From Beaufortia kweichowensis (taxonomy: Eukaryota > Chordata > Actinopteri > Cypriniformes > Gastromyzontidae): a stretch of 64,000 nt of DNA. Within the stretch, counting starts at the first letter, position 1. Each line of letters opens with the position of its first letter. The DNA lies in NCBI GenBank assembly GCA_019155185.1, contig CM032798.1, positions 5,035,501 through 5,099,500 of the forward strand, written 5' to 3'. This document shows positions 12,500-26,019 of this stretch, piece by piece. Both the position numbers and the translations under genes were made by a program. The notes under the pieces were generated by a model. It was not told the DNA's origin. It saw nothing but the letters and a program-made list of their open reading frames with translations, and made no database searches.

Positions 12500-12736
12500 T
12501 CCCAAAAATTAAAATTCTTTCATTTAGTCACCCTTATGTCAACTTTTTTCTTCTGTGGAAAACAAAGGAAGAAGAACGTTGATAACCAAATAACATTGGC
12601 CTTCTTTGACTTTCATTGTAAACCACTGTGACATTTCTTAAAATATCTTCTTTTTTCCTGATTGATAGGAGAAAGTCATATACTGACATAAGAGTGAATA
12701 ATAGATTTTTTATTTTTGTGTAAACTATCCCTTTAA
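12500..12736. repeat. Degenerate copy of the 'CACCCTCATG...CTATCCCTTTAA' MITE family
   Basis: Recognisable blocks are 'CATTTAGTCACCCTTATGTC', 'TTCTTCTGTGGAAAACAAAG', 'TAACCAAATAACATTGGCC', 'AAAATATCTTC' and the terminal 'GTAAACTATCCCTTTAAA'. Confidence 0.7.
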
Positions 12737-13344
12737 ATCATCAGTCTTATATGATTTGTGTGGTGTTTTCACTAGCCTTCTATATAATGCAGATCTGTGT
12801 TTGTTTCTGTGAGTGTGTTTGTGTGTGAGCACTGATTGTACGTTTTTGATTAAAACCTAGTGACCCTGTGGCTTTCCCATCAGATGCCTTTGTTCTCTGT
12901 TATGCTGGAGGAAAGAAGAGGCGGGCTTTCATGTTTAGACTTTTATTGCCTTGCATGTGAGTTTGTGTGTGCTTTCAGCATCTTGTTTGGTTTAAGTGTG
13001 CGTGTGGATCATCTGCTGGTACGATAAAGTAAATGTGTGAGTCTGTGCATTGGTTTGACAGAGCTGTTGCATTTTTATGAGGCTTGAAGCTCAACATTGC
13101 AAGTGGTGGTCTCACAGAGGTGCTTGATTTAATCATGAAGACCAATTGATTTTTCTTTTGGAGCAGTTGCTGTCACGCAGGTGAATTTACCGAGTCCTAA
13201 TTTGACCGTTCAATGGCTAATCTAATCTGTGATCGGAATTAATAGAAGCGATTGAGTAGAGACGATATACTGAGATAATTGAGATTGTGTAAGTGTGTCT
13301 GCATGATCGATGTTCATTAGCGGAAACATGCAGAGACTTGTTCC

Positions 13345-13512
13345 CTTTTAAAGGTATAGTTCACCTGAAATAAAAATGTTGTGTAAAGAACATTCTGTAA
13401 AATATCATCTGGATTAATGTCTAGATAAATCATAATGAAATCAAATTTTTGATGCTTCTGATCCCACAATTACATTTTGAGCCTGGATTTGACAGACAGC
13501 TGTCACATATGT
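13345..13512. repeat. Two abutting repeat fragments
   Basis: The left 35 bases ('TTTAAAGGTATAGTTCACCT') are the end of the TTAAAGG...CACCC family. From about 13400 to 13512 the sequence resembles the right half of the GTGACCCTG family ('ATAATGAAATCAAATTTTTG', 'GAGCCTGGATTTGACAGACA', 'TGTCACATATGTG'). Confidence 0.5.
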
Positions 13513-14292
13513 GGCTTTTTTCAGCCATGCAAACTATCCTTTATGAACTGAACCCAACCAGACAAAGATGGTTTTTTCTTTATTAAGCTCATGGTCATTA
13601 TTAAAAGTGGCCAAAGTTCAAACGCATCTCTGCAGTATCCTGTCCATTCCCTACATATCAGATCTAGCCTCAAATATCACATTAGCATCTCCGAAGGAGT
13701 CTCTCTATTCTCCCTGTACCCTTACGGGAGTCCAACCCCCCTCGCTCTTGCCATCTTTACTATTCAGTCTCTATTCACCTATTGCTCTTTGCAATTCTCT
13801 ATGTCCCTGTGGTCTCCAAAGAAAACTCATTATATGTTTGTGGGTCCTTAGCTTATGAAAGAGCTGCTAAAGAGGCCAGAGTTGCTTTAAACCAGATTAA
13901 GTGAAATTAGTAAACTCAACGTTCCTATCAAAGTGTCTCTGGTATCCACACTTCATAGTGTTAAATTTCTGTAGACATCAAAACTGTCTTTTGAAAGTGA
14001 ATGGTGAATTCATATGCTATCGGTTATGATGTCTTGGTATTATGAGGCGACCTTTTCAACAACACTCAGACAGTTTGAAGCTTTTGATGCTAGATACTAT
14101 TGTGGCACATTGTGCAGTGGGAGAGCCGTCTTTTTGTTCCTGTGACGAATAGAATGGACCCTCAGGTCTCGTATGAATCAGTAGTGAGTCTAATAGAATA
14201 TTAAAGTAAAGATATGCTCTTTTAGTGGTGCCAATGTTTCATCCACCACTATACACAGTTAAATGGGTTTGTGTATTCAACTTAAATTCAAG

Positions 14293-14450
14293 TTAAAGGA
14301 ATATTTCACCCCAAAATAAAAATTGTGTCATTATTTATTCACCCTCATGTTGTTCAATATATGACTTATGTATGAGAAGATATTGTGAGAAATCTTTCAG
14401 TGGTTTTGTGTCCATACAGTGGAAGCCAATGTTCATTAAAGGGTTAATTT
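14293..14450. repeat. Partial copy of the 'TTAAAGG...CACCCTCATG' MITE family
   Basis: It starts 'TTAAAGGAATATTTCACCCC' and continues with 'TTATTTATTCACCCTCATGT', then 'GAGAAGATATTGTGAGAAAT' and 'TTTGTGTCCATACAGTGGAA'. It is truncated relative to the copy at 10355. Confidence 0.7.
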
Positions 14451-16118
14451 TTATTTAGGCCTAAATTAAACATCTTATATTTGCTATCTTAGATGATAAA
14501 ATCTTTCGCAAACCATTGCAATGCATTTTGGGATTGTATGTAATGTTACATAGAATTTGGCCCAAACCTTATCATTTAAGTTTATCATTTAATGCATTGA
14601 CAGCCTGTCTTTTAATCTTTAACATGTTATAAACTAAACAATACTTTTGTTGGCCTCTGAATGTAGATTTTACGTAGAAGTAGAAGTCATTTAATTATAA
14701 ATGGTGTACAATAGTGTGTTTTGTTTCATGAAAATTAACATGATGTGTTCTTTCTATGGCTTTTAGATTTTAACCATTGTTACGATCTCTGTATTTAGAG
14801 TGTCTCGGATTTGGCAGCGCAACATTGTCACCTGCTGTCTTTGATCCCTTAAAATTCAGCCTAGGTAGGCAGCTCACTAGATTTTTGAACAGAACCCTTC
14901 AGTGTGCTGAGGATCATCCACAGGTCAAGTTTCACACAGAGACAGAGAGACTTGCTGTTAGAAGTCGAAAGAAAGAAAGTAGTAGAGGAAGAAAAACATA
15001 ATATCTTAGGAAGAAGAGATGAATGCAGGATATGTCAGTCATTCGGATGAAGCGAGCAGAAAGATACTTAAACTGCTTTTGCTGTTGCATCCCTTCAGGG
15101 TGAGACATTTTGGAAATCTCAAAGCATTGCACAGCTTGTCCTCTCTCCGCCTGCTGGGGCTGAGATTTATCCACCTGAGTGCCGCCGGTCTCCTCGGCTT
15201 AAAGGAGAGGAAGCAATGTTTTAACACAACTAGCTTCATTTCACCAGCGGCTATTGATTGACGCAGGCAATGGGAGTGAATTCAAATTCACATTTGACCA
15301 CTCTCACTTTAAGTGTTTATGAGCGGAAAGCATTTCGTCCACATTGTCATTGCTTGAGAATCTAGAGGGTTGGAGCCATAAGACTCCTGCCAGTGTGATT
15401 GTGTGCTAATGATATTGTAATTTTATGATTTTTTACACTGCTATGTTCTATTAAAGCAGTAGGACCCCCCAAGAGCTCAGACACAGTTTTCAGTATTCAG
15501 TTTGAATACTGCCACCGCCATCGACCCACAGACCTCCGGCCCTCCATCTTCCCAAGAGACTGTGGAATCTTGGCCATGACAGTGGAGGTTAATGTGCACC
15601 GGGATGCATGTCAAAGATTTATTCACACCCTCCTTGTAGCATGAGAAAGAATTTATGCAAGGTGTAGTAGTGTGGGTTACCGCGAAATAGACATTTCAAT
15701 CAATAGATGGTTTTATGATGTTGATGGTTGTTTAATTTGTCGCGTTCCTGTGGCGAGCGAATGTGGAGCCTTATGTCGATGGTGTTGAGCTATGCTAAAA
15801 TGCATCTTGTGTTGTGTCAATGGAGGTGAGTGATTTCCAGAGAGGAGACAAAGGTATGTGGGAAGGGAGGGAGGACAGGGACCAGATGGATGAGCGCAAG
15901 TCAGAGAAAAGATGGAGGGAAATAAAGAGAGCAGATGCAAGGACAAAGTTAAAAGAGGCGGGTTGTAAATTATAAGAAATGGAAATCAGTAATAAATCAA
16001 AGCAATTCTTTCTGCTTCTCACAAACTTCTCAGGTATTTTATGATACTGCTAGAATTATGTTAAGGAAACACTGCTGAAAACATTTGCAGTGTTTGTTAA
16101 CTTTTTCTCAAAATGAAC

Positions 16119-16346
16119 TACAATTTTTTCAAATTTTAGATTAAAATTTTTTTTTTTCATTTTAGGTATTTTAAAAAATAACATTAACTTTTTTAAAATA
16201 ATTTTTGTATTTTATTTTTATTGTGAAATTTTGTTAAATATTTATTCTTAAGCTTTAGACAATATACAGTAGTTTATAGTTTGTCATGATTTGATTATAA
16301 TTCAACTATGAAATATTACGTTTTCCACAGTGACGGTTAACAGGTT
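16119..16346 (+). repeat. MITE-like element, most complete copy (AACCTGTTAACTGTCAC family)
   Basis: It runs from 'AACTACAATTTTTTCAAATT' through 'TTTTAGGTATTTTAAAAAAT', 'AACATTAAC', 'TTATAGTTTGTCATGATT' and 'ATTCAACTATGAAATATTA' to the end 'CACAGTGACGGTTAACAGG'. The end is the inverse of the left end seen at 6896. No coding sequence is present. Confidence 0.65.
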
Positions 16347-17352
16347 AAACGTGTAATAGAAATAAATAGTGCTCATAAACGACTGTTTAAATAGCTATAA
16401 AGTTAGGTTGGACACGGAAACAGTATTCCTTACATTACGACTTAACAATAGGATCCAACTGTATGATGCATTTCGGTGAAAAAGGTAAACATGGAAAGAA
16501 AATTTTTAGTGTAGTCTTAATATCTTGAAGTGTTATATGTTTCATCATAGTTTCATCAATGATCTGTTTTAATTCACTCGTTGGAATTAGAATAATTGTG
16601 TCAAAAATGCATTATATGTGGAAAAAGCCACACCCCTGTATAGCTGTATTATTAAGCCCATTTGATATTCTGTCACTCAGAACTAAATAAATTCTTCCTT
16701 ATGACAGGACACTGTGTAGATCATCCAGTTAGAGATTGACAAAAACCACTGGAGCATCACAAACACCATGTTCATGTCACTGGCCTGTGCATGGAGTTAC
16801 AGCTGAAGCACTGCAGATATGTGCATATGCATCAGTGAAAATCTTCATCTACCCCCAGCCAGCCAATATCATAACCAATACATACGTGACCAACACCACC
16901 TTACCCCATTGGGAGTATATTTTACTTTCCTTTTTTTGCTCACTTACTCGATTGCACAGTCACACACATACACACATTATAATGAGGTAGCAGTGTATGG
17001 CTGTGCTGGGCTGTAATTGTTAGTGGTGCACTAATGATGGGGATAACATTACCATTTGTTAGAGTCACACATCACAGAGCAATTCCCAGTCTTCACCCTT
17101 GAATTTTTCTTTCTGTTCTTTGCCTTTCTCATGTCACGTCCCCTGCATGCATGTGGAATACAGTACGACTTTATCTTCCAAATTACCCGTTGGCAGTATT
17201 GGTGCTCTTGTGTGTTTCAATCATTTCCTTTTTGTACTGAGAAAAGAGTTTAACAATGATGATTAAATTGTATATTGTGGTTCTTCATAAGGCAAGCATA
17301 ACAATTACTATTTCTTATATTTGGGGAACAATTTTTTTATTTTGAGCCCTAC

Positions 17353-17440
17353 AGTTGCAATGACCTAGAAATGCCCTAGTAACCACCCAGAACTCCCTAG
17401 CAACAGGACAGCAATACAGCAACGGCCAACGACCATTTTT
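17353..17440. repeat. Short 'CTAGCAACCACCCAGAA' type minisatellite-like repeat
   Basis: Imperfect units such as 'CCCTAGTAACCACCCAGAAC', 'CCCTAGCAACAGGACAGCA' and 'CAGCAACGGCC' follow one another. This unit style is common in fish genomes. Copy number and phase are too irregular for exact limits. Confidence 0.4.
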
Positions 17441-19186
17441 CATACAAACTGTAAAATTCTAGTTCCTAGCAATAGTGTTACATTACGATACATATTCACG
17501 GTTTGGTGTGTGCGACTGAGACAGCAAGGGTTTTTATGTAGTCAGTAGCATTTGTTGAGTTGCTGCTTTTAGTTAGCACGGTACTTGTGTGTGTCTGTGT
17601 GCGCCTCAGAGGACACAGCAAAGCACTCCACTTCTCTCACCCACCTTCTCTCCCTCAATCCCTTGGATTATCAAAGAATTCTGTCTTCATGGAAAAGTGA
17701 TGCTCAGAGGAGACGGTTGCCGTGGCAACAGGATCACTTAAGCCAGGCCTCTGGATAAAGGAGGAAAGTACAGCAAAACTGTCAAAAACTCAAGACAGAG
17801 AGTTTATTGCACACCTCACTATGGCACTCTGCATTAGTCACCCGCAGAGTACCTGACACATGTTTGTATGCATGTGTCCGTTTTGTAAATGAGAGGAGTA
17901 CCGGCCACAAGTCTGCTCGAGAGAACATAAAAGACCAGAGTAAAGTGCACTGATATGGAAATTCAGATAACAGGTTGTTATGCTATACATTTGTATTTTT
18001 TGTCTACTTTTAAAAACGTATTGCCATGTACACTGTAACTAAATATGGTTGTCAGTCCTGTTTTGACAACTTCATCCATATCTGTTCAGACATAGTTTTG
18101 GTTATTTATACAAAAATACTCTGAAACTGGTTTTACATAAATAGTTGAGTTTTTAAACTAATATAAATTAACCCTGATATTATCTTGCATATTGTTTTTT
18201 ATGTTTTTTTGGATTTATTATAATAAATGTGGTGCATTGTCATCCATTAAGTGCAGTTGCAACAACCATCAACCATCATGGCTTTCTGAATAGATATCAT
18301 GTAGTCATTTTTGTTGATTCTGAGAAAACATGGCTTGGTCTTTGAATTTTTGCACACTATCCTGACCAGCACAGCATTATTAGGCATATTATCAGTCTCC
18401 CAACACTAGCACACCCTGATACCTCTTATTCACATTAAGCTAATGTACTCGGAGAAAAATGGCTCGGTGCCTGTGTTTGACGTGTGTTCGACTCTCATCT
18501 TCCCATTGGGTTTTAAAATTCCTCTCTGTCATCATTTCCTCGCTTATTTTCCTCTCAGCCTCGGGCCATGCAGTTCTGGCCACTGCAGCACAGGCTCTCG
18601 GGACACGGGATGGGGACTGGGATAAAGTCGTTTTTTACCTGTATATTCCTTTCCATTGCTGACAAAGCTCCCTCATGGCCCAAGAAAAAACCCCAACCCA
18701 AACCCAATTAGCATGGTTGGTTTTTTACAGTTGCAGAACTTTGAGAACAGGCCAAGCTACAGTAATATAGCAATACTGTTCTACATCATTGCACCATATT
18801 GAATATTAAAGGAAGGCGTGAAGATGCAGCAGACAAACTTCACATTTATTGTATTGTATTTTGTTATCGGCTGTTGAATTTGCTGTGCATGTGGTCTAAC
18901 ACGGTCTGTTTTTTAGCACAACTGGTAATGTAGTTCATGGCACTAACAACGCCAAGGCTAAAGGCTCCTTTCCACACAAACTCATGAATTTATATCTGGA
19001 TTAAAGCATCTGAGAAATGCGTGAACATAGAACTATTTTCTCATAAACTTAATAAAGTAATGTTGTGTATTAGCTAAAATATGGATGTGGTATTCCTCCA
19101 TCTGTATGGGCCTTTGATATTGTTTTGTAACTGCTGAACATTAACCTCAAAGTGTTAACCTTTAATGATGTCCAGAGAGACACAAA

Positions 19187-19295
19187 GAAATAGTTAACCT
19201 AAAAATTGGACCCCACTGACTTTCCATAGTAGGAATAAAAATTACTATGGTCAAGTCAATGGGGTCCATTTTTGAGTAAACTGTTCCTTTAAGAC
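19187..19295. repeat. Fold-back element with about 50-bp inverted arms
   Basis: The left arm (AATAGTTAACCTAAAAATTG, GACCCCACTGACTTTCCATA) is the imperfect reverse complement of the right arm (ACTATGGTCAAGTCAATGGG, GTCCATTTTTGAGTAAACTG, TTCCTTTAAG). It would form a near-continuous hairpin with a small loop. It looks like a short derivative of the TTAAAGG...CACCC family. Confidence 0.6.
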
Positions 19296-20746
19296 TGCCT
19301 TGCAGTTGACGTCCATAAACAAGTGGCATCTTGTTGACATCAGTGGACGGAAGGTACAGCTTCCTCTCTGTGTTTTGTGTTTTTGTTTGTACTTTCAATG
19401 AAACATCACCTGCTGGTGTCACTGTTTGCCAGAAGTTGACACACTATAGAGCAGTTTACTGTACTTACTGTTTACTCTCATACTTTTTCATATATATTTT
19501 CAGATTTATTTTTAAGTTTACTTTTGATTACCATAAACATATCAGTAATTAATAATCTTCTGTAGATGTCTCAGGACCATAAACAATGGACAACAACAAT
19601 GTTTAGTCTGGTCTTTTGTGATCTCTTGTGGAGGTGAGGAGAGAGTCAATGGTCACTGCTGATGTCACGAGAGCCCTGAAGCAGCTGACCTCTGTAAACG
19701 CCCAACTGCTGGATGTTCTTCGTATCCAGTCGGACCATTAACTCAGCAGGGAGTTGCTGGGGCTGTTAGCTCTCAATCGTTGACAGATGTGGTTGCATGC
19801 ATAAACTACTTTCGATTTTCAAACAAGTGTGTAAATGAAGCTTGTGACAGAAAATCAGTGGAGGAATCGACTAGATAGAGTGTTGAATGCAATTTGTGGG
19901 AAGGAGTATAGCTATATTTGAAATATTTTACTATTGATTGGATTGTTATTTTGAGCTAGATTATTGAGTGAGCATAGGTATTAAAATTTAGCATGTAACT
20001 TTTTGCCATATCAACAAGACTCTTTTCGTTGTACATGTGAATACACGCTCTGAAACGCATGACTAAATAATCTGTCTCTCTCTCTGTCCGTCTTCCTCTC
20101 TTGAAATCACAGTCATTAGTGCAGGAACAGTAATGTTAGATTCGGAGAGGATTGGCAGCCGTGAAGACAGTAAATACAGACTATTAGGGCTGTGTCTGTG
20201 TTTCTTCAGCACTTATAGTTACTGGTCAGAGGTGAGCTAGGGTCCAGGTGCAGGGGTCAGAAAAGGTCAGATTCTATTAGCCTAAATCCTGAATGTCTTA
20301 GACTTTAACTATGGAGTTATTTTTTTATGTTTACTTGTCCCTTGTTTATATATAAAAGGACACTTTCAGGAAAGTGGTTTTTCTTAGATATTAAGATTTC
20401 CCTTCTGCGCTAAGGCTCAACAATTTACCATCATTACTGTCTACAATCCCAGAGAGTATCGCCAGAAAATGTTTTTATTCTCCAGGTATTATTTTGTCTC
20501 TTTTTCTCACTGTCATTATTTTTTCAGTCTCAGGAAAAAATCAATCCAGACGTCTCAAGTGTTTTAATAAACCAGCTACTGTTGTAACCTGGCTGTGTCC
20601 CTGTTTGCCTACTTATACGGTGCACTAACTATATACTTTGCTAGTAATGGGAAAATACACGCTTATATCAGTAATTAGGACATGTCATAAAATTACTGCT
20701 ATGTTATGAAATTGACAAATTGATAAATCAGACCCTCTTTGTTGTG

Positions 20747-20945
20747 ATATGTGACCCTGCCTGTGAAAAGCCAGTTAAAGTCATTTTTAGTGATTTAAAA
20801 TAATCCTATGTAATATAAAGAACATCTAACAAATATCTTTAATACTGACTGAGTAATGATGTGTCAAATATTGAAATCACAGTGATATTTATAGATGAAA
20901 TCAATCTTTGATCCTTGTAATCTCACTTTAGACAGGGTCACATAT
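20747..20945. repeat. MITE-like element with ATATGTGACCCTG terminal inverted repeats
   Basis: The left end ATATGTGACCCTG is matched by the inverse CAGGGTCACATAT on the right, giving a 13-bp perfect inverted pair about 200 bp apart. The inside is AT-rich with blocks 'ATCTTTAATACTGACTGAGT' and 'ATTGAAATCACAGTGATATT' that recur at 57934-58176 and in part at 39389-39485 and 13400-13512. Confidence 0.75.
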
Positions 20946-21099
20946 GTGTTTAATTGTCATGTATTTTTTATGTATTTATTTTATTTTAAGTTAAATTATA
21001 ACCCCCAATCTTTCTTAGCAATATTTACGTATTTCAACAAAGCCGTTTGCTTTCTTAGGAATGGCAAAACCATCAACTAATGAACACTGTTAGATCAGT

Positions 21100-21720
21100 G
21101 TTGATTGGTTACTTACTCCCCCAGCTCAACCAATCGATTTCCGGCTTCTGTGTGAGTCGTGCACCGCTGTTGACTAAGTCCCCACAATTACTGTTCATCA
21201 GGAAACGTGGCGTATCGATTGCAGGGGTACAAACACGGATACACCCACGTAGACACACACTTCACAAAGGCGCACGCAGTCCCTCGTGTGTTCATTTGTT
21301 CGCTTTAAAAAAAAGAAAACTTTCAGAACTCTGCCGCTGGTTTGGACTTGCCCATTCAGATGGAAGAGGGGAATAAAGGTGTTATCGTGTAAGATAAAAA
21401 TACAGCCCTCTTATGTAGCTCGCCACCACAAGGGACAGTCGGAATTGAACAGCACCAGAGGTGTGAAATGGAGTTTGCTTCTATTCTCACAGATCCGTGT
21501 GTCTGAGAGCGCGTGACAGCGTACGAAAGTAAATAGGCAGGGGAGGAAGGGCTCCGGGGACTGGCGGCAATTGTCACTGTGATTTGTGGATGTATTAATT
21601 CCCGCGTCTATGTGTTGCCCAGGGATCCGTGTAAGAAATCGCTGGTCTAAGAATAGGCAGGGATATCTGTTGTTAGCCGGACGGCTTACAAGCAAGGATG
21701 ATCAGACCTTGCGTCTGGAG
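21100..21720. promoter_or_regulatory. CpG-dense intronic segment, possible enhancer or internal promoter
   Basis: CpG dinucleotides are clearly more frequent here than in the flanking intron. The segment also holds a CCAAT motif ('CAACCAATCG', near 21127) and overlapping open frames on both strands. No splice-linked coding exon of a known gene could be recognised. The regulatory role is an inference from composition only. Confidence 0.25.
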
Positions 21721-24214
21721 CTTGTGGGCAAAAGAAATCTGCATGCTGCTGAGATGGTCTTGAAGCTACTTCCTGTCACTCTTTATACCGAGCTTAATCT
21801 CTCGCTTTAACTATCCGTCTCTTTCTCTCTGTGACCTCTGCCTCATTATTCCGTGGACTGTCGGCCTCATTTGTTGTCTCACAAGTAGATGAGTGTGCTG
21901 TCAGTTGGTGTTCTCATGTCTTGTAGTGCCTGCGGGTTACCGATGGGCCTGTTCCTTCTTGCTGTCTTTTGATCCGGTCTTCCTCCGTCTTCTTCCCGTT
22001 GTGTTTACGTTCTTCGTTTTACCTTGATTTAGTTGGTAGACACTTAGTGGTGCATTTCGAGTTTGAATCATCAGCCTAGGATATTGACAGATGTTTACGT
22101 TTGAACAATTCATGTGTTTCCCGGGAATTAAACTACACATTATCACATAAATTACACTGATTTCAATCTCATAAGCTGTGCACATAACAAAGCAGTTCTT
22201 GGTTCATTTGGCGTTAGACATGACAAGCATAATGACTTACTGTTCAGTTAAGCACAGAGTCGAGCTGTGAGCGAGTGAGTCATTAAACCAATTCAGATCG
22301 ATAGCTCGTGAGTCTTTCTGACTTATTTCCAACCCATTTGAGAATCTTTGAATAAATCATTCGTTTTTGGCCTCCATAGATGTTAGGTAACATAAAATTA
22401 GCATAAAATCAACTTTCATGGTAAGTTATGAAATACTGAGCTGAAACCTCACATAAATCTCATGCAGCTTTTTTCTGGATTTTAATTTGTACTTCCTGTC
22501 TTGTTTAGACGTTATTGTTGTCACGGCTGGGGGAGTTTAGGAGAGCAGGTGGGTTGGATTTGTTTAGAGGACATACAGTACACCTTGACCTGAGCAAAAA
22601 TCACAGCAACACTCCTTTAGATATGTGTCTTACCTGGCATGATTTAACTTTCTTGTAATCTCACATATCAACCACCTTATACATTCTGTGTTTGTGGCGT
22701 CCAAACAAGTATATCTTCTTAATATGCTATCTTGATACATAGTCAGTTTTCTTCTTGTGTCTATATCATTTCTCTTTCTTATTTATCTTTGTCCATGTCT
22801 TTACTGCTAAAATGTATTTTATGTAAAGCTGCAACAGTGCAGAATCACTAAAGAAATAAACTAGATTTTTAATCGAATATTTGAATTATAAAAATTCACA
22901 TTCTGCAGAAAAGTGTTCACACTATTATGTGTTTGGAAAGACTGTGAAGCTTTTCTTGAGCGTGAAAACAAATACATTTCACAATATTTGCATTGCATCA
23001 GATTTGCAACAATGAATTTTTGGGGGTTTCGTGAATCGTCTGATTTTCTTTGCTAAGTTTCTGCATAAATTAATGTCTGATTGAGATGTGAAGGGTGTGT
23101 ATTATGTAACAATGGGATCTGATGAAGGTGAGAGAGATTGGGGATATGCTGCTTACCTGTGAGTGTTCACATTCTGTTTGTGGGAGGAGACAAATTTATG
23201 GAGCAGCTGCCTAAAAGAACAAAGTCACGACATTTCCCTAGAGTTTTGCCCTTCTGTCACGCTCTTCCTCGCCTCTTTCCTCTCGCTCTTCCTCTAAGGC
23301 CTGTGGAGTAAATTGCGCAGTGTTTATTGAAATCTGTGTTTGGGAAATCTGTCTCGTTTAAGCTTTATTGAGAAGTGTTTTCTGACTATATGGTGAGCAG
23401 TCTATGTTTTCCAAAGCTAATATGAACTAAATTTAATTGTCCTTTGAATAAATTGTTTTTCTTTCAAATAGATCCAGATAAGGTAGTGGTACAGACATTA
23501 ATGATTATTTGGTAACACATGTCATGTACATTCACTTTTTCTTTTTTTCACACTTCTTATTTCAGATTTTTATTTGCATGTCACCCAGAGGAAGATCTGC
23601 CTCAGACGCCTATAACTCTCCAGCGAAAAGTCATTTTTAACAGCAAATGCTTCAAGGTTTATTCCAATTCTTTTTGACGTCTGATTTAGCCTCTAGTAAA
23701 CCAAATTTACCTACAAAACAAGAACATCATTGTATAATTGCAGAGAAAAACATTTGCTCATTTAGACTTTCTTTGTGTTTAGTTTAACTTTTTAAGTTAT
23801 CAGGTTAAACAAAGCCTAAAGCAATTATTTTGTTTTTTGAAGAACACGAGTTAGCCAAATTAAAGATGAAAAGTGTCTCAGAAATCACATGTATTAGATT
23901 GTGCTACATAGTTTAGACAGGTTGATCTATAAAGCAGTAATTGGCCTGGACTGAGCTAAATCATAGCAGAAACACACGGATCTATCAGTAGACATCGACC
24001 TTCTCCACACAAATCTCACCTGTCGATGGGGAATAAATAGCCTTTTATCTCTATGGCTTTCTAGTGAAGTCTTGTTTCAGCAAGTATGGAACATGTATAG
24101 ACTTTTCTAAATTATATACCATTAAACATTCAGGACAGACTTAGAGCCATGGCACAGTTATTAAGAGGTACAGGATCAAGTAAACCAGCTGAACCATCTT
24201 AAACCAATTAATAG

Positions 24215-24415
24215 TGTTGAATTTTTTTTGTCATTATTTATTTACCCTGATGTAATTCAAAACCCATATATGACTCTTTCTTTTTGAGAAGATATTTTAA
24301 GAAATGTGTTTTTAGTGTCCATTGTAAGTCAATGGGTGGATCAGTGCTGTTTGTTACTAAAGTTCTTCAAAATATCTTCTTTTTGTGTTTTGGAGAAGAA
24401 AGAAAAATATAACTA
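24215..24415. repeat. Partial copy of the 'CACCCTCATG' MITE family
   Basis: Blocks 'TCATTATTTATTTACCCTGA', 'AAAACCCATATATGACTC', 'GAGAAGATATTTTAAGAAAT', 'TTGTAAGTCAATGGGTGG' and 'TTCAAAATATCTTCTTTTTG' follow the family order, including the inverted second half. Confidence 0.65.
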
Positions 24416-26019
24416 ATCACTAATATAATCAGCATGCTTTACTTTTTCATCTTGCTGTATAACAACATTTTGTTTTCTCTTGCACTCTGTGTAAGTGGCC
24501 TGGGTAACGTTTCTACCGCATTCACGATTGAAGGTGTGTTTTTTTTTAACCAAAAGGGCAACATAGAAAATGGGAAATCTTCTTAATTAAAAATGTTCAT
24601 GCCTTAAGCGTACTTTCAATTATAAGAGGTCTGATTAATCTAGTGGCTTGTTATTTATTTATTTTCTGTGATGGAAGGGAAGTACAAATATTCTACATAA
24701 TAAGGAATCAGTGAGCGATGGATGATGTTGTAACTGTCAGATGTTATTAATACACAGATGGCTGTTTTTCAGCTGTGCACTGAACATTATAAAGGTGATG
24801 AAGCATATCAAAATCCCATCATATCAAATATCATATCAAACTTTAGCATGAGGTGTGTTATTTTTTTAAGCAATTAGATTTCCATATGGTTGGCAAAAAA
24901 GTAGAAATCGATAGATTGTATGAAGAATCATAGCCATATCTTGTTGCCTCACCTTACACCTACAGTACTATACAGTAACTTAAGTAAAATTATGACTTCT
25001 GTCCATTTCATACCCCATTTGCATGCTGAGTGTATACTCTTTGCTGTATTATTTAATCTCACAGTAGGATATTACATTTACGTGGCATGCATGGAAAAAT
25101 TCCTGGTTTGGGGCAGTTGGACAGCTAAGAATTTTTTTGTCTTATTGAAAATGATCTATAGCCTGTTACACTAATGAGATGTCCAGAGGGTTATTAACAT
25201 GGTGCTAGTTGATGCAGTTGATGTATAGAAATACATTGATGATGTTATAAATCTGCACTGAAATCAATGCTTAGGGAACATGTTTATAAAAAAATCTTTT
25301 TAACTTGAAAAGTGAAGGTTAAGTACATTAAGGACTCTTGATGCATATAGTCCAGATATATGAAGCTACTGGTGAAAAGATTTTTTTAATTTAAAATGTT
25401 TTATTATGATGGTATGCATTTAAGCTTGCATGGAGTTTGTAAAAACCTGGTGATTTATGTAATCCCAGCATTATGTGAAAATTGATAAAATAATATTGAT
25501 AAAATGTATATTTTAAATGCACTTCAAGTCGCTTTATTTAAAGTAGACTTTAAATTTTCTGATTTTATTTTGGACCCCACTTGCACACACCTGCTTCTGA
25601 AACAAAATGGGTAAAGTTACAGAGGAGAAAAGTTACAGACAGATTTGTGTAATTTTCTTCTTATTGTTCTGGCATTGTTTTCATGGAGATGGAGTGGGTC
25701 GTCTTTGTATTTTTCTCCTGTGCTCATTATCTTTCCTGGTTCAAGGAGATGTGCTTTCATTTGCATGTGGAGTCCCTAAGGGCTGAAGTCTTTATGTGTG
25801 TCAGGTGATTCATACCGCTTAGCATACGATTCCCTTACAGAGGATTAGAATAAAATCAGTCAATTAAGCATGAAAAACAGAGCATTTAAAACACCTACAA
25901 CTAGATTGTTTTACCTCCTCTTTAGCTAAATATATGGCTGCCACTTTTCTCCATTTTTGTGGATCTTTGCATTTCAGTTGTTAATGTTGTTTTTTCGTGT
26001 TAAGAATTGTGTTGGTATT

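Noticed and set aside
15713..16022. Minus-strand Ser/Leu-rich frames
   Set aside because: They arise from a GA-rich stretch on the plus strand; no conserved motif or splice context.
21080..21376. 98-codon frame as a new gene in the tex264 intron
   Set aside because: No recognisable domain, overlapping frames of similar length on both strands, and the length is explained by higher GC content.
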